Part shown: one piece after another, positions 63,217 to 64,000 of the stretch
Position numbering within the stretch: the first letter of the stretch is position 1
How the letters are laid out: every line of letters begins with the position of its first letter
Assembly (NCBI RefSeq): GCF_026965555.1
Contig: NZ_CP114040.1
Coordinates: forward strand, 62,001 to 126,000
Direction: 5' to 3'
DNA length: 64,000 bases
Origin: Nannocystis punicea
GTDB lineage: Bacteria > Myxococcota_A > Polyangia > Nannocystales > Nannocystaceae
Notes under the pieces: model-generated
The model's input: only the letters and a program-made list of their open reading frames with translations
Databases searched by the model: none
Told to the model about the DNA's origin: nothing
Position numbers and translations under genes: made by a program

Positions 63217-64000
63217 ATGGCCACGTATCACATGCGCCTGCGCGACGAGATCGGCCTGCAGGTCCGCTACGCCGACAGCACCCGCTACGGCAGCGGGGTG
63301 ACCGGCCTGGTCGACGCGCTGGTGGCCCGCATGTGCGCCCCGCTGCTCGCGCTGGCCCGCCGCGAGGGCCCGGCGCGCCTGGTCGAGCGCAGCGCCGAGT
63401 TCATGCCGCGGATGTTCGCCGGCCAGGCGCTCGGCGGGCTGTACGCCGCGCCCGACGTGCTGCGCGAGGAGTGCCTCTACCCCGACCCGGCGCGCGTGAC
63501 CCCGGCGGCGCTGGTCGTGCGCGGGCTGGGACCCGCGGGCGAGGGCTCGCTGGCGCTGCCGCTCCACCGCGAGGCCGCCGAACTGGCCGACGTGGTCGCC
63601 GCGCTCGACCGCGGCTGCCCGCGCCCGCTCGGCGGCCTGGGGGCCCGGCTGTGGGACGCGCTGCTCGACGCCGGCGCCCTGACCCGAGAGACAGCTGACG
63701 AGCGCGCGCTGGCCGACGGCGTCACCGCGGTCGGCCACGCCACAGTGGCAGTGCAGCACGCGGGCGCGCGCCTCGTGGTCGATCCGTTCGCCGCCCCGCC
63801 GCTGCCCGGCGAGGCCCCGCGGCCGCTGCCGTGCCGGGCGCTGCGGCCCGACCTCGTCCTCGTCACCCACGGCCACCCCGCCCACTTCGACCTGCACGCG
63901 CTGCTGCGCTTCGGCGCCGACACGCCGATCGTGGTGCCGGCCGTCGCGCGCGAGTCGCTGCTCAGCGTCGACATGGCGCTGCGCCTGCGCCAGCTCGGCT
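63217..64000 (+). CDS. Metallo-beta-lactamase-fold protein, 3' end cut by window edge
   Basis: 261 codons present, open to the right edge. MATYHMRLRDEIGLQVRYAD starts an N-terminal region of about 165 residues without a recognised domain. From about 180 the MBL fold begins: AVGHATVAVQHAGARLVVDP (first strands), then LVLVTHGHPAHFDLHALL, the T-H-x-H-x-x-H-F-D metal motif in which Ala-His-Phe-Asp replaces the common x-D-H. Related N-terminally extended MBL proteins exist in biosynthetic loci. Start ATG 63217 lies 18 bp after the isoprenoid synthase stop, so it should be co-transcribed. The rest of the metal ligands would lie outside the window. Confidence 0.75.
   Translation, partial: MATYHMRLRDEIGLQVRYADSTRYGSGVTGLVDALVARMCAPLLALARREGPARLVERSAEFMPRMFAGQALGGLYAAPDVLREECLYPDPARVTPAALVVRGLGPAGEGSLALPLHREAAELADVVAALDRGCPRPLGGLGARLWDALLDAGALTRETADERALADGVTAVGHATVAVQHAGARLVVDPFAAPPLPGEAPRPLPCRALRPDLVLVTHGHPAHFDLHALLRFGADTPIVVPAVARESLLSVDMALRLRQLG

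Overview
The window looks like a chromosomal segment of a high-GC predatory myxobacterium, most probably of the Nannocystis type (suborder Nannocystineae). I infer this from several things together. There is a very dense set of predicted lipoproteins with Thr/Ser/Gly/Asp linkers directly after the lipobox cysteine. There are two Ser/Thr kinase-TPR proteins, one paired with an ECF sigma factor, and one giant kinase-like/AAA/GAF/PAS/histidine-kinase protein. There is a MYXO-CTERM-like protein and a sterol C-14 reductase-like protein, and sterol synthesis is known from Nannocystis. No rRNA, tRNA or CRISPR array was seen.

Layout: 1-5.6 kb holds a cut-off exported protein, a two-gene pair encoding small proteins, and an ECF sigma/Ser-Thr kinase unit. 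5.9-10.2 kb holds a J-domain protein, a lipoprotein, a complete two-ORF IS630-family element (copy 1) and a gene remnant. 10.2-20 kb holds lipoproteins, a short-chain dehydrogenase, a lone VgrG, and a TPR lipoprotein with a TlpA-like thioredoxin end. 20.2-28.3 kb is a tripartite RND efflux locus (membrane fusion protein, pump, TolC-like channel, Kelch-like protein) with a divergent TetR regulator. 28.5-35.6 kb is a signalling operon: a 1998-residue sensor followed by two overlapping response regulators.

35.7-42.5 kb holds a 35-residue membrane peptide, lipoproteins, a RoxA-like di-haem cytochrome, an IgGFc-binding-like lipoprotein and a five-haem cytochrome. 43.2-46.4 kb holds a small acidic protein and divergent LysR and MarR regulators; MarR is followed by a DUF1398-SnoaL fusion. 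46.4-50 kb holds a VCBS-repeat lipoprotein with IS630 copy 2 inserted 7 bp upstream of its start codon, and an outer-membrane barrel protein. 50.8-56.6 kb holds a cysteine-rich MYXO-CTERM-like protein, a glutathione transferase, an NADH pyrophosphatase, the sterol reductase and an aldo/keto reductase. 56.7-61 kb holds a second kinase-TPR gene and a lipoprotein. 61.1-64 kb holds a duplicated ~145-nt element, one copy followed by a canonical intrinsic terminator. It then has an array of CTATC direct repeats, a class I isoprenoid-synthase-like gene and a metallo-beta-lactamase-fold gene cut by the window edge.

The most unusual signal is a family of short dispersed palindromes of the form TGTC-Y-N4-R-GACA(TGTC). 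There are at least nine good copies plus degenerate ones, all intergenic apart from one overlapping a stop codon, and most lie within 20 bp of a stop codon. They behave like 3'-end hairpins but share their stem sequence, as uptake-sequence or REP-like families do. Two identical-length IS630-family elements, differing at two silent positions and both inserted at CTAG, show recent transposition.
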